A DNA stretch of 64,000 bases from Serripes groenlandicus (taxonomy: Eukaryota; Mollusca; Bivalvia; Cardiida; Cardiidae): assembly GCA_031761405.1 (NCBI GenBank), contig JASEVX010000008.1, positions 43,913,733 through 43,977,732 of the forward strand. Direction: 5' to 3'. Below the pieces are notes generated by a model. That model was not told the DNA's origin. It saw only the letters and a list, made by a program, of their open reading frames with translations, and made no database searches. Both the position numbers and the translations under genes were made by a program. Position 1 is the first letter of the stretch; each line of letters begins with the position of its first letter. Shown here in pieces: positions 1 through 11,393 of the stretch.

Positions 1-551
1 ATAATGATGTCATACGAAAAGTTTGTATACAAGGGTTATAAATGAATATAAAATAAAATGGTTGATAATGCATTGGTATGTGTTTATTTTATTGTACCAC
101 ATTCACTTGTCGACTTTGGCTATTTATTTTTTTCATGAAAAAATGTTGGCTATTATTTTGTCTAGTCCAGAGTCAGCCTTGAATGATTGTACAAAACAGT
201 GGATTAAAGTAAGGACTAAGATGGAGTTTAATTTTGTAAAAAAACACACAAAGAGACTGGTAGAAAATAAGCTCTGTTAAAAACTAAACAGTAACCTGTT
301 ATCTTATTAAGGAACTAACACCTGTGAGCAGATAAATAATCTTTACTCAGGAGTTTCTTATATTTTGTATTGGAAACTTGACAGTGGTTCCTTTAATAAT
401 GGATTAAATACAGAGGTTAAAATGTATACCGGTACAGGTATAATAAGTATCCAGGCCAAAGGCAAGATGAGGTATTGGCATGACATTTTCTGTCCATCTG
501 GAGCCATATGGAGCATAAGAATCAAACAATTTCCCTTAACATGTGTGTCAG

Positions 552-579
552 ATATGGTGCTGGAGGATGTTATTGAATT
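552..579 (+). CDS. LSM5: LSM5 coding exon, 28-nt microexon
   Basis: Encodes (N)MVLEDVIE(F). The acceptor AG is at 550-551 after a pyrimidine-rich stretch, and the donor is GTAAGT at 580. The first two bases, AT, complete an Asn codon begun in the previous exon, matching the conserved Asn-Met of LSm5. The reading frame stays open upstream to about 353, but that part has no LSm similarity, so I place the exon start at the acceptor. Confidence 0.85.
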
Positions 580-3500
580 GTAAGTATACAAACAGTTTCG
601 TTTTTTGCCTAATACATGTAGTTATAAAATTATGGTTTCTTTGCAAAAGTATAGAAAGATTTAAACCCTTTACCACATACATACTTTTTCTTAAAAATCT
701 TCTTGTCTAAAAGTACTGGCCTTGGCACAAATGTTCCTTTGATCACCCTTTACCAAGATAATTGAAATTATTCAGATCCTTTGAAAAACATGGCTAACAG
801 GGGGGGGGGGGGGCAGAGCTTGTTTTTAGCTCACCTGAGCTTTGCTCAAGGTGAGTTATTGTGATCGCCTTTTGTCCGGCGTCTGTCGTGCGTCGTGCGT
901 CGTGCGTCAACTTCTTCTCCTCAGTAACCAGTGGGTCAATTTGGATGAAACTTCACAGAAAGCATCCTCTCAATGACCTCACCAGAATTCCTTCAAATTT
1001 TTGGGATCCATGCAAAATTCTGGTTTCCATGGCAACGAAACTGAAAAAACTTCAAAATTCTTCTTCTCCCAAACTGGTTGGCAGATTTTCAAATAATTTT
1101 GTAGAAATGCTCCTTAGATGACCCTCTATCAGATTCCTTCAAGCCATGTTGATTGGTCGAAAAACATGGCCGCCAGGGGGGGCGGGGCTATTTTGCCTTA
1201 TATGGCTATAGTGAAAACTTAAAAAATCTTCTCCTCCGAAAGTGTCAGGCCGATTTTCAAATAATTTTGTAGAAATGTTCCTTGGGTGACCCTCTATCAG
1301 ATTCCTTCAAGCCATGTTGATTGGTCGAAAAACATGGCCGCCAGGGCGGGGCTATTTTGCCTTATATGGCTATAGTGCAAACTTAAAAAATCTTCTCCTC
1401 CAAAAGTGTCAGGCCGATTTTCAAATAATTTTTTAGAAATGTTCCTTGGGTGACCCTCTATCAGATTCCTTCAAGCCATGTTGATTGGTCAAAAAACATG
1501 GCCGCCAGGGGGCGGGGCTATTTTGCCTTTTATGGCTATAGTGAACACTTAAAAAATCTTCTCCTCCATAAGTGTCGGGCCGATTTTTAAATAATTTTGT
1601 AGAAATGTTCCTTGGGTGACCCTCTATCAGATTCCTGCAAGCCATGTTGATTGGTCGAAAAACTTGGCTGCCAGGGGGCGGGGCTATTTTGCCTTATATG
1701 GCCAAAGTGAAAACTTAAAACATCTTCTCCTCCGAAAGTGTGTGGCTGATTTTCAAATAATTTTGTAAAAACATTCCTTGGATGACCCTCTATCAGATTC
1801 CTTCAAGCCATGTTGATTGGTCGAAAAACATGGCCGCCAGGGGGGCGGGGCTATTTTGCCTTATATGGCTATAGTGAAAACTTAAAAAATCTTCTTCTCC
1901 GAAAGTGTCAGACCGATTTTCAAATAATTTTGTAGAAATGTTCCTTGGATGACCCACTTTCAGATTCCTTCAAGCCATGTTGATTGGTAAAAAAACATGG
2001 CCGCCAGTGCGCAGGGCTATTTTGCCTTATATGGCTATAGTGAAAACTTGAAACATCTTCTCCTCCAAAAGTGTCTGGCCGATTTTCAAATAATTTTGTA
2101 GAAATGTTCCTAGGGTGACCCTCTATCAGATTCCTTCAATCCAAGTTGATTGGTCGGAAACTATGGCTGCCAGGGGGCAGGGCTTATATAGCTAAAGTGA
2201 AAAAAAAATATTAGGTGAGCGATTCCAGGGCCATCATGGCCCTCTTGTCCTTATATGTATGTTGAGTGAATTGTCCTGCACAACATCAGGCCACAATTAA
2301 AAAATTGTTTGTTTGCTGCTTCCGACCCATGCCAATTAGGGGTGGGTAGGTAGGTAGGTAAATAAAAAAAAAATCTCAGACAGACTTGCAACTTTTTAGC
2401 TCACCTGAGCTTTGCTCTGGCGTCCGTTGTGCGTCAACTTCTTCTCCTCAGTAACCAATGCGTCAATTGGGATGAAACTTCACAGAAAGCATCCTCTCAA
2501 TGACCACACCGGGTTTCCTTCAAATTTTTGGGATCCATGCAGAATTCTGGTTTCCATGGCAATGAAATGAAAAAAACTTCAAAATTCTTCTTCTCCCAAA
2601 CTGGTGGGCAGATTTTTAAATAATTTTGTAGAATTGTTCCTTGGATGACCCTCTATCAGATTCCTTCAAGCCATGTTGATTGGTTGAAAACCATGGCCGC
2701 CAGGGGGGGGGGGGGGGGCTATTTTGCCTTATATGGCTATAGTGAAAACTTAAAAAATCTTCTCCTGAAAGTGTCAGGCCGATTTTCAAATAGTTTTGTA
2801 GAAATGTTCCTTAAGTTACCCACTATCAGATTCCTTCAAGCCATGTTGATTGTTTGAAAAACATGGCCGCCACTGGGCAGGGCTATTTTGGCTTATATGG
2901 CTATAGAAAAAAAATTAAAAATCTTCCTCTCCCAAACTGGTTGGCAGATTTTCAAATAATTTTGTAGGAATGTTCCTTGGATGACCCTCTATCAGATTCC
3001 TTCAAGCCATGTTGATTGGTCGAAAAACATGGCCGCCAGGGGGGGGCGGGGCTATTTTGCCTTATATGGCTATAGTGAAAACTTAAAAAATCTTCTCCTC
3101 CGAAAGTGTCAGGCCGATTTTCAAATAGTTTTGTAGAAATGTTCCTTAAGTTACCCACTATCAGATTCCTTCAAGCCATGTTGATTGGTCGAAAAACATG
3201 TCCGCCAGTGGGCAGGGCTATTTTGCCTTATATGGCTATAGAAAAATCTTAAAAAATCTTCTTCTCCCAAACTGGTTGGCAGATCTTCAAATAATTTTGT
3301 AGAAATGTTCCTTGGATGACCCTCTATCAGATTCCTTCAAGCCAAGATGATTGGTCGAAAAACATGGCCGCCAGAGGTGCGGGGTGATTTTACCTTATAT
3401 GGCTATAGTGAAAAATTAAAAAATCTTCTCCGAAAGTGACAGGTCGATTTTCAAATAATTTTGTAGAAATGTTCCTTAAGTGACCCACTTTCAGATTCCT

Positions 3501-5686
3501 TCAAGCCATGTTGATTGGTCAAAAAACATGGCCGCCAGTGGGCAGGGCTATTTTGCATTATATGGCTATAGTGAAAACTTAAAAAAATCTTCTCCTCCAA
3601 AAGTATCAGACCGATTTGCAAATAATTTTGTAGAAATGTTCCTAGGGTGACCCTCTATCAGATTCCTTTAAGCCAAGTTGATTGGTCGGAAACTATGGCC
3701 GCGAGGGGGCGGGGCTTATATAGCTAAAGTGAAAAAAAAAAAAATCAGGTGAGCGATTCCAGGGCCATCATGGCCCTCTTGTTTATTTTATTTTGATTAA
3801 AAGGAACGAAAAGGGAAAAAAAAATAAAAAATTTGCAGGACCGGCAGTAAACATGTGGGTCGGGCGGAAGCGCAAACAAACAATATTTTATTTTAGGCCC
3901 AAATCATTCAATGGCCTTATTTGAAAATAGTTCAGCACAAATGTTTCTTTAGTGACCCTCTACTTAGACTTCAAGTTATTCCAATCTGACATTTGAAAAA
4001 CATGGCCACGGGACTTGTTTTGCTTATAAATATGTATAGAGTATATATAAAACGATTGAAGTTTTATTAAAATCAGGTAATATAGAACCATCATGGTCCT
4101 CCTAATTATTTAAATGATCTTGTCTGTTCTTTCAGTGAGAGCACACCAGAGGGTAGGCGTGTTACAAAGTTGGACCAAATTTTATTGAATGGCAACAACA
4201 TTACAATGGTAAGTTTTGTTATACCATTCTTCAAAGCAAAAAACTTAATATTAAATATATGAACCAAATCTGCTTGAAACTAGTTGGACAGAGCTCTAGA
4301 TAAGGGGCATTTTTCATATTTTAAAATCCTTATTCGACACTCAAACCCTATGTTGTAGGTACTTAAAAGAAATGTTGAGGTGAAATATTTGTCTTCAGTA
4401 CCCACAACATAGGTTTTGGTTGGGTGTAAGAGATATATTGGGGGGAAAGACCTGTTTACTCCCCCCCCCCCCCCCCCCCCCCCCCCTTATGTAGTCCTCT
4501 GGTTAGATTGATATGGGTTTTGTTTTCTATAGTATTTCAGTAATTTCATGGTGACAATACAGTTACCCATGATCCCTCTGTTACTACATATCTGTACTTA
4601 GCTGGACATGTGCATAGCCTCATTCTTACAATACTGTCAAAGCTAATTCCGGATAATTTTCTTGAAGTTAGTTTGTAGATCTATTATGATGACTGGCCAA
4701 ACAGTATGCATGCACTGTTTGCTTTCCAAACCCTCTAGAGTGTTCAGGCATGTAAGGATACATTTATTAACCTTTTCCCATATATGCAGACATCTTTGGA
4801 AACATTGTGGCAACAGGGAAAAATTGTTCACTATGAGCAAACTTTCCTTTTGTCACAATGTCTCTAACTGTACAAATGGGTCGGTTTGTGCAAGTTGTCT
4901 TTAGCGAATAGTGTAGAACAGTTTAATATCTAAACTGTTCACATAGTATCTACACATGCTTGTTAGAAGCTTCTGTCAACCTGTGTTTATTCTGATAGGA
5001 CTGATTATGTTGGCAAGTCGTTTTGAATCTACACGGTTCTGAAATGCCATTTTGTACCTTTACCAATACATGGTCTCATATACTGAATTTGTGAGAAATA
5101 TATATATTAGGACAGAGATAATTGTAGCAGTTCTATATTGACAGTTACAATTTCTGTACAAATTGTTCTCATAGTGCAGATAAATCTTCCATGAAAAACC
5201 TCAATGTTCTGCAGGACTGTTTGTATATGATTCTTTTAGTTCTTGTATTGTACTCCAAAAATTACACCCCATAATTGAACAATTTAATCTCATGCATTAA
5301 AATGACAAATATCCGATTTTGTCACCCAACATGACGTGGTGTCTTAAATGGATCACTTTTCTGCTGTTGCTTTCTTTGCATAAAAGAAATTCAACATAAA
5401 TTCTGCCTCCTTGGCGATCAGGGTTGTGGGGTTGGCATTACGTCAGACGCTCTTGTGTCAGGATAAATAATGGACCAGTAGTACTGGTAACTTAACCAGG
5501 AAATAAATGTGGTGATATATCTGAAAAAAAGAGCTGTGTAAAACACCCTGCAAACAAAGCATACGATGACTACTTGGCAGGTAACACTTGCGTTTCCTCG
5601 GACAATCTTGTTCCTATCAGAAAATAAGATATTGTTGTGTTTTATCATTTCAGTTGGTACCAGGAGGGGAGGGGCCTGAAACCTGA
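552..5686 (+). CDS. LSM5: LSM5, U6 snRNA-associated Sm-like protein (3' part of gene, three coding exons)
   Basis: LSm5 is a subunit of the heptameric LSm2-8 ring, which binds the U-rich 3' end of U6 snRNA in the nucleus, and of the LSm1-7 ring, which promotes mRNA decapping in the cytoplasm. Splicing 552-579, 4136-4208 and 5654-5686 in one frame gives MVLEDVIEFESTPEGRRV, then TKLDQILLNGNNITM, then LVPGGEGPET and a stop. This matches the C-terminal half of animal LSm5 (Sm2 motif and GEGPE tail) almost residue for residue. All junctions have GT-AG borders and the phases agree: a split Asn codon before Met, a split Phe codon at 579/4136, and phase 0 at 4208/5654. The N-terminal exons, with the Sm1 motif, must lie left of the window. 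The two introns (3556 and 1445 bp) are full of transposable elements. The protein is recognised from family knowledge; expression is not shown. Confidence 0.93.
680..825 (+). repeat. Degenerate Helentron-like unit fragment
   Basis: The text around 705-800 (AAATGTTCCTTTGATCACCC, then GAAAAACATGGC before a G-run) is a decayed version of the about 165-bp unit seen in the two elements that follow. It shows that this LSM5 intron collected such elements more than once. Confidence 0.55.
821..2248 (+). mobile_element. Helentron-like element, copy 1, with tandem 165-bp units
   Basis: Begins TTTTTAGCTCACCTGAGC, a hairpin with the following GCTCAAGGTGAG. It ends AGGTGAGCGATT, then hairpin GGGCCATCATGGCCC and TCTTGT. 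Between the ends, a 250-bp leader (TCGTGCG repeats, TTCTTCTCCTCAGTAACCA) is followed by about seven units of 161-170 bp, each with GACCCTCTATCAGATTCC, GCCATGTTGATTGG and TATATGGCTATAG. There is no coding capacity. Subterminal inverted repeats, a terminal hairpin and internal tandem units resemble non-autonomous Helentron-type elements. The class is inferred; the repeat structure is directly visible. Confidence 0.8.
2393..3782 (+). mobile_element. Helentron-like element, copy 2
   Basis: Same family and orientation as the copy 145 bp upstream, with the same start TTTTTAGCTCACCTGAGC and the same hairpin-TCTTGT end. The 5' leader is shorter, because the second half of the start hairpin and the TCGTGCG repeats are mostly gone. 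About seven 165-bp units vary more in the G-run (2702-2718) and in the GGGCAGGGCT versus GGGCGGGGCT variants. It lies wholly within LSM5 intron 552/4136. Confidence 0.8.
3890..4115 (+). repeat. Degenerate 3' part of a Helentron-like element
   Basis: Contains AATGTTTCTTTAGTGACCCTC, GAAAAACATGGCC and an ending AATCAGGTAA...CCATCATGGTCCTCCT, a decayed form of the family's last unit and terminal hairpin. It is older than the two nearly intact copies upstream. Confidence 0.6.
4136..4208 (+). CDS. LSM5: LSM5 coding exon, 73 nt
   Basis: Encodes ESTPEGRRVTKLDQILLNGNNITM, the beta4-beta5 part of the Sm fold with the conserved LNGNNI. The acceptor follows a clear pyrimidine tract ending TTCTTTCAG at 4135. 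The donor is GTAAGT at 4209. The 73-nt length supplies one base to finish Phe and then 24 whole codons. Confidence 0.93.
4288..4504. mobile_element. Family I MITE with long C-tract
   Basis: Ends AGCTCTAGATAAGGGGCAT and CTTATGTAGTCCTCTGG, with inner arms AAACCCTATGTTGT...ACAACATAGGTTTTG. This is the same architecture as the better copies at 13890 and 51403, but the central palindrome is decayed. A run of about 26 C at 4461-4486 has expanded inside it. Confidence 0.75.
4769..5085. repeat. Family A core fragment followed by a family J MITE
   Basis: 4769-4860 has CCTTTTCCCATATATGCAGA, ACATTGTGGCAACAGGG and the stem pair around CACTATGAGCA, typical of a family A core. 4885-5080 resembles family J (CTACAC and GTTCTGAAATGCC near the end, TACCTTTACC terminus). 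Both are old and lie in the last LSM5 intron. Confidence 0.5.
5404..5560 (+). mobile_element. SINE-G fragment (3' half) in LSM5 intron
   Basis: Shows the SINE-G body: CTTGGCGATCAGGGTTGTGG, GTCAGGATAAATAATGGACC, AGTAGTACTGGTAACTTA, then a decayed GGTGATATATCTGAA and TGTAAAACACC tail. The tRNA-like head is missing. It ends about 90 bp before the acceptor of the last LSM5 exon. Confidence 0.7.
5654..5686 (+). CDS. LSM5: LSM5 last coding exon and stop
   Basis: Encodes LVPGGEGPET then TGA at 5684-5686. The acceptor is TATCATTTCAG ending at 5653. Human LSm5 ends in the same motif with a different last residue. The 3' UTR should follow; an AATAAA at 6115-6120 is the nearest good polyadenylation signal seen and lies inside a family A MITE. 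Confidence 0.92.
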   Translation: MVPGGEGPET

Positions 5687-5856
5687 TAGATGTGTTCTGG
5701 ACAGCTTCATCATTTTACTGTGTTCATGGATTTTAACCCTTATCCTGCTTTATGGGATTAGTTGATATCAAGTTTTGCGGGGAAAAAAGTATTGATCAAG
5801 ATTAGCCTGTAAATTGTGCACTTAATTGTTGTGCAGTGTAATACTAGCATTGTGTA

Positions 5857-6205
5857 ACCCTTACCCAATGTATTTGACAAATCTACAGCAGACAACTTTG
5901 AAAATATCTAGGCTAACATATGGAAACTCTAGAAATGAAAACGTGATAATTGAATTTGAAACGACTTGTGAGCAATATTTGTTTTTGCAACAATGTTTTC
6001 AGAAGTGTTCTGCGACTGATTTCCTTCTTGCAGATCCATTTTGATATATTTGCAGCAAACGACTTTTGAAAACACAAGCAATATCCTTTTGCCACAATGC
6101 TCACAACTGTATTCAATAAATTATACTTTCATTTATAGAGATTTTTCATACATGTTTTCAAAGTAATCTGCTATAGATTGGTTGTATGTGGGAAAGGGTT
6201 AATTA
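5857..6205. mobile_element. Family A-type MITE (long, diverged) downstream of LSM5
   Basis: Bounded by GTAACCCTTACCCA and TGTGGGAAAGGGTTAA, with inner arms CTACAGCAGACAACTTTGAA and the mirrored CTGCTATAGATTGG. It is longer than usual because the core is duplicated (two CTTTTGAAAAC segments). It contains AATAAA at 6115-6120, which could serve as the LSM5 polyadenylation signal. That role is only a suggestion. Confidence 0.6.
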
Positions 6206-6302
6206 AAAAATGTCAAATATAATTTAGTAGGGTAAGGGTTTATATTTCAGAATATGCATCAGACACATTCAAACATTTTAACTACACAATTATCATTGTG
6301 TT

Positions 6303-8336
6303 ATATGGGCAAGAATTCACTATTGGAATTCTTGGTGTCAACACTCTTATTCTGTATGTAGTATCAATTAAGTACAGATTTAGAAAAAAAATTAAGACAT
6401 TTATTTACACATTTATACCTTACACATCCTTTTGTAAAAAAAGAATGAACTTAAAATGTATTGGCACCGAGAAAAAAAGCCTTAAAACACCATATTTAAG
6501 GTTTTAGTGTGACAAAAAGTGTGACATTTTGTACATGCCCTTTAATGTGTGTGTATAACAGCTTTATTTTACCTCATTTTAGTGTGTAGTTGATTCAAAA
6601 CTTATATCTAATAATCAAATTTTCCTAAAAAATCAATCCAGTGTATTTGTCTGCAACAATCTTTTTACAAAAAAAGAATGAAAATTGACATGTGCGTGTA
6701 ACATTTGGTGTCAAACATTGTTACACGCGTACATTTATCAAACAAACATAAATTGCAGCACCCAAGGACTTACATTTTTGCCTTATAGTATGCTTTCTTT
6801 ACCCAGTTGATGAAAAAAAAAAAAAATTCTTTAAATCTGTGTGTGACTTATGATAGGAAGGCCCAGCAAAATGTCTTAAATTTTGGTGTCAAATAAATCT
6901 TACAAATTTTGATCAAATAATTCAATAATGGAATGCTTCCAGTTGTTTTAATTTAATAACATTTACAAATTATTGGATGATTTAAAAATCTGTAATAATA
7001 TGAATTCATATTATAATGTATGGCAAAAAATAAACTGACTTCAAAATGTGCATGTAACGTTGACAAGGTGTTACATACACCATACTTTTTTAAAATTTCA
7101 ATTATTTGCTTCTCTTTAGACAAGCATCTCCAATCACTGGCTATGCTTTTTGGTAGAACATTTATAAATAACAAAAATTAAAAAACAATTTATTTCAATC
7201 AGAAACAACAACCTTTGATGTGTGTGTGTAACTGTTTAATTTGACACAAACGTGTCCATGTTACATGCATCAAGCATAGCCGTATCTTCTATACAGCAGC
7301 TGACAGGCTAAACTATTTAATTTAGGAATATTCTACTCCTGACAATTAATCTCCGAACCACAAAACAACATATTAAATTTCAAATCTAAATGAATAAAAT
7401 TACTTTTCAAATTTGTATGTAACATTGACAACAATTCTGTCAATGTTACATGCAACAATAAATATAACAGTATAATATTAATAAATTCATAATTTACAGA
7501 TGTTTGAAGTTATTTGATATATTGCATCACATGCTTTTGCTACAAGTAAAAAAAAATAACAAATAATATTGTATATAACAGAAATAAATGAGATTTCTAA
7601 ATGTATGTAACTATTTCAGTTGACACGAAAGTGTCAATGTTACATACTTCAAATATCTGGTAATCAAACATACAAAGTAGTAAATACAACCTGAATCAGA
7701 AGACCTGGTCACAACTTCTAACATATAATCCACAAACCAAAGAAGATTTTATATGTTTAATGGATATAAATGACATTTTAATATATGGCTTTCAACGTGT
7801 CAATGTTACATGCATCAAATGGAGCTTTATTTTTATTTTTTAGGATGTTTACTTATAAAATTCATTCACAAAAAACACACTGACCCCAACAGCCATGAAA
7901 TAGGCTAAGACAGAAGCAAGATATATTATTTGAAACAAACATAAGTTTGCACAAACTTTACAAGTGTAACATTGACACCAACCATATCTTTTTGCTATTT
8001 TTCTGTTAAACGACAAGACAGTATTTCTTATTCAAACGGTAAATGTTGGAACAAACTCCAACATCATTTCACACCATAGCAAAAATTAGATCCTCTTTCA
8101 ATTATATGAGATATGAACAATTGAAATAATATTGGTGTCAATGTTACATACTTCATATATCAATAAATATGACATTTAAAGAAGACAAGATGACATATTT
8201 TTAAAAAAGACTCTTGGTTTTAGATGTCTTGCTAGAAGAACTTAGTAGTAAAGCATTTTATAAAATAAATAAAGGTGATCTATTTTTTTGTTTCAATGTC
8301 ACACTTTGTGTTGCATTAGTGAATTCTTGCCCATAT
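6303..8336. repeat. Inverted-repeat-bounded array of diverged ~180-bp units
   Basis: The left end ATATGGGCAAGAATTCACTA and the right end TAGTGAATTCTTGCCCATAT are an exact 20-bp inverted repeat, each flanked outward by TA. Between them, a motif centred on TGTCAATGTTACA, or its reverse complement TGTAACATTGACA, recurs near 6510, 6695, 6885, 7050, 7220, 7413, 7600, 7795, 7963, 8131 and 8293, a spacing of 162-195 bp. The rest of each unit is AT-rich and strongly diverged, and there is no long reading frame. It could be a satellite-bearing non-autonomous DNA element or an old foldback element. The family is unknown to me. Confidence 0.7.
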
Positions 8337-9416
8337 ACAACTGTCATGTACTTGTAAAAACTGTTCATAGCCACGCATCATTTTCAATCTGTTAGTCCAT
8401 CAAAAAAAATCGCTGTATGATCTTTGCATATCTCTATAGTCTGTTCTGTCTTCTACTAGAAAATCTTTCCAATGCAAAGCTGGACAAGTCTATTTTAAAA
8501 TATCAGCATTGAAAGGGATAAAACAATCTCCAGACTCCCAACTAGGTCAGAAAACAGAAGAGACTGAGCAAGGGCACTGACTACATTGATTTTGCTTGTG
8601 GCCATGTCCAGAAGGTCAGGTTTTATGTGATGAGATGAATTGTCATTAATTTCATTCCATACTTCCTGCAAGTGTTCTTACTGTATCAGGCATTATCATA
8701 AATGATTTGAAAATATCATATCTAGAGCTGTGCAGCTGGTTTAGGTCCACATGTCTTTCACTATATTCAGATAAAATTAGTTATCTTGCGACATGTTTGA
8801 ACAAAGTTTCAGTAAAGTTTTCCTTTTTTTTAACTCATCAACAGTTTAACCTCCTTTCTCTGATACAGATTACATTTGACACCTCGGGATCATCTGACTT
8901 TTGAGAAATGAATAAATTGCTCAAAACAAGCACTCGCCTTTTCTCACAATATTTTCTACTTTGTATTGGAAGTAAATTACCTATATGAATTTTTTTTCCA
9001 GTTTTCACAGTAGACACTACTTAAAATATCATATTGCTAATTTGTTAAGACTTTTTCCAAACAGAAAAGATTTGAAGAATGTATCATTTGTACAAATATA
9101 ACAATATGATATTTGGACCAAATAGTAATTATTGTGGGCAAAGAAACGGTTCATTTTTGTAGAAATGTTATTGGTTTTAGAGGTGGTGAAAGTCTTCAGT
9201 ATCGGATAATGACTTTCAGACTTAAGAAATTAAGCACAATGTTCACTATGAGATCACATGAACAAGTTAACTTGCAAAATTTACACCATTTTGTCTACGT
9301 TTGTTTAAGTATATGATTATCAAGGAAGATGTCGATCATGAATAAATAATCTGATTATCTCTTTTTAAAAATGTTTTTGTTATTATTATTTTCAATGCTA
9401 GCTTGTTGAACTTGAG
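8337..9416. other. AT-rich intergenic stretch, nothing recognised
   Basis: No gene, repeat family or long palindrome was recognised here. Several short open stretches occur on both strands but show no coding-like composition or splice context. Confidence 0.5.
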
Positions 9417-9630
9417 TGCCATATAACCTTTTCCCACATACAACAAATCTGCCATAGAAGACTTTGAAAATATACAAACTCTCTTTAAACCAAAGCACAC
9501 TTTGAAATTAAAAACATTGTGGCAAATGGAGTCAGTGCTCATTATGAACAATTTCTCCATTTTCCAGTGTTTAGAAAAGGTGTGTGCTGCAGTCATCAGA
9601 AAGTGACTATATGTGGGGAAAGGATTAAAG
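9417..9630. mobile_element. Family A MITE, diverged
   Basis: Ends AACCTTTTCCCACATAC and TATGTGGGGAAAGGATTAA, with AGACTTTGAAAATAT near the left and TGTGCTGCAGTCATCAGAAA near the right. The central stem of the family (GGAGAAATTGC type) is weak. Confidence 0.7.
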
Positions 9631-10540
9631 AATGAATGCTGTCACCCTATTGTTTTAAGTTTGGATTAATAGTCAACTGCCATTGGGAAACCTATGCAGT
9701 CCTGTGATAGCTCTTGTAAGAATGAGACCGTTAACTATTTGATACAGATCTACAGAAAACAACATCATTCAAAAACATTCTATGAAAACTAATATTCCTG
9801 TAATCTAGATGGATCATGAACTGTTTTCAAGGCAGAAGACATAATGGTTGATATAAAACAATAAAGAATAATCATAGAAACTTGGTCCTTTAATTAGTAT
9901 TGCACATTTTTAAAACATTCTGGAGAAGAACATATGAACTATGTTGAACCTTTCCCTACAACTTCTGATACCTCTGCAGCAGGCAACATGCAGAAAACAT
10001 TTTGAGAAAAGAGGAAAAAACCTGTTACAAGCCATTTCTCTTATTCCCATAATGTTATATGTTCTGAAATCCTAAATGGATCTTGAATCCCTATGATTTG
10101 GTTACTCAAAAGATTGGTATAAGCAAAACTATTATTATTAGGACCAATAACATTGGGTTGAATTGAGTAATAAGGGAGGTAATAACTTCATTTATAATAT
10201 ACATGTAGTATATATTAATTACAAATGTCACATGTATAATGAAAACATAACACGGTCAGTCTATGTGGAAATGTAAAATGATCACTGACAATGATCTATC
10301 AATACAGTGATTGCGACAAATCAATTTACATTGAAGATATACAAAATACCGGATTTAAAATACTACACTGAACTACAAAACCAATGCTGTTGGATAAAGC
10401 AGTTTTGATTTGGTGACATCAACATCAGAACAGAATGTATTTCTTCTTCTCTCAAGATTTGTTTTATGAAGCTCTTGCATACAAAGGCATCAAAAGTTAA
10501 TTTTGTCAAGTAAAAGATTATTATCCATTAAAAACTAAAT
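9631..10540. other. Intergenic, mostly unique, one decayed family A piece
   Basis: Around 9950-10070 there is a decayed family A copy (CTTTCCCTACAACTTCTG, CTGCAGCAGGCAACATGCAG, CATTTCTCTTATTCCCATAA). The rest is AT-rich sequence in which I see nothing specific. Confidence 0.4.
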
Positions 10541-11255
10541 AGCTCTAGATAAGGGGCATACACTGTAGCTCATGTTCTTAATTCTTTCTTTGACCACCAA
10601 ACCCGATGTTGTAGTGACTCAACTGAGGCAATTCTTCTGAAAACCCATAATAAAGAGTTTAAATGAAATAAGCCCGTTTGCGGGAAAAGTTACAAGTAGA
10701 TATTTATGAACAGTAGGTTCAGATTAGCCTGTACACCTCTGTCTGATCAGATACTATACAAGAGCTTTAAACAACCATATGTAAGTAATATTTAAACAGT
10801 GTGGATGTACAGGCTGATCTGGGTTTTCACTGTTCACTAAAGCCAGTCTGTTTCTTTTCCAACGTGACTGGCTTATTTGATCTCCAATTCCTATAAGGTG
10901 TGTTCTCAAGTGACCTCCAAGCTCTAGTATTGCGGGTACTCAAAAGAATCGTTTCAGTGAGACGATTCTTTTGAGTACCCAAAATAAAGAGTTAAATCAA
11001 ATAATAATTGAGCCAGTGCATGAGAAAAGGTACAAGTTGGCTTTTGTAGAACTACACTATTCATGTATTACTTACAAAAGCTTGTTAGAGAACATTCTAT
11101 CAATTTGCGTACATTCTGATAAGACTGAGCAGGTGGACAAAAAATCTGGATCTACACTGTTCAGAAATGCCGACTTGTACTTTTTCTCATGCAATGGCTC
11201 ATATGAGCTATCTTATGAAGGAAAGCCTGGTTAAGTCCTTACTCCTTATCTAGAT
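10541..11255. mobile_element. Family I MITE interrupted by J-like sequence
   Basis: The ends AGCTCTAGATAAGGGGCAT (10541) and CTCCTTATCTAGATTTTGG (11255) belong to family I. The core palindrome TACTCAAAAGAATCGTTTCA with its mirror sits at 10938-10979. It is about 500 bp longer than other family I copies because J-like sequence occupies both arms (10670-10870 and 11010-11200). It abuts the TRAPPC1 stop codon at 11265, so it lies in or just beyond the 3' UTR. Confidence 0.6.
11010..11200. mobile_element. Family J MITE, 191 bp
   Basis: The inverted ends GAGCCAGTGCATGAGAAAAG...GTACAAGT and ACTTGTAC...TTTTTCTCATGCAATGGCTC form a 29-32 bp terminal inverted repeat with few mismatches. A second, inner inverted pair, AACTACACTATTCA and CTACACTGTTCAG, lies further in. 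It is inserted in one arm of the surrounding family I element. Confidence 0.75.
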
Positions 11256-11264
11256 TTTGGTTGA

Positions 11265-11393
11265 TTAAGACACTTTAGATGCAAATGCGTTAAGACCTCT
11301 CACAAATTCATCTATCTTTGAATGAAATAATTCACTGTCTATGGGCTGACCTAGATTGCTGACTGGGTTCTTCATGATATACTCAACATAAAT
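11265..11393 (-). CDS. TRAPPC1: TRAPPC1 coding exon 4 and stop
   Basis: Encodes [20 protein letters not shown] then [22 protein letters not shown] and a stop. The acceptor is a strong pyrimidine tract, TTTCTTTTCTTTTCAG. The segment aligns with the family's VKNPLCPLGQ...SELF...LD.YVR C-terminus. Confidence 0.95.
   Translation of the reverse strand: MYVEYIMKNPVSNLGQPIDSELFHSKIDEFVRGLNAFASKVS

Noticed and set aside
365..551. Upstream extension of the LSM5 frame (YWKLDSGSFNNG...)
   Set aside because: The frame is open, but the residues have no LSm similarity, while an acceptor at 551 gives the conserved Asn-Met junction. Treated as intron.
861..3158. Several 65-86 codon open frames on both strands
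   Set aside because: All fall in the 165-bp tandem units of the Helentron-like elements and repeat with them.
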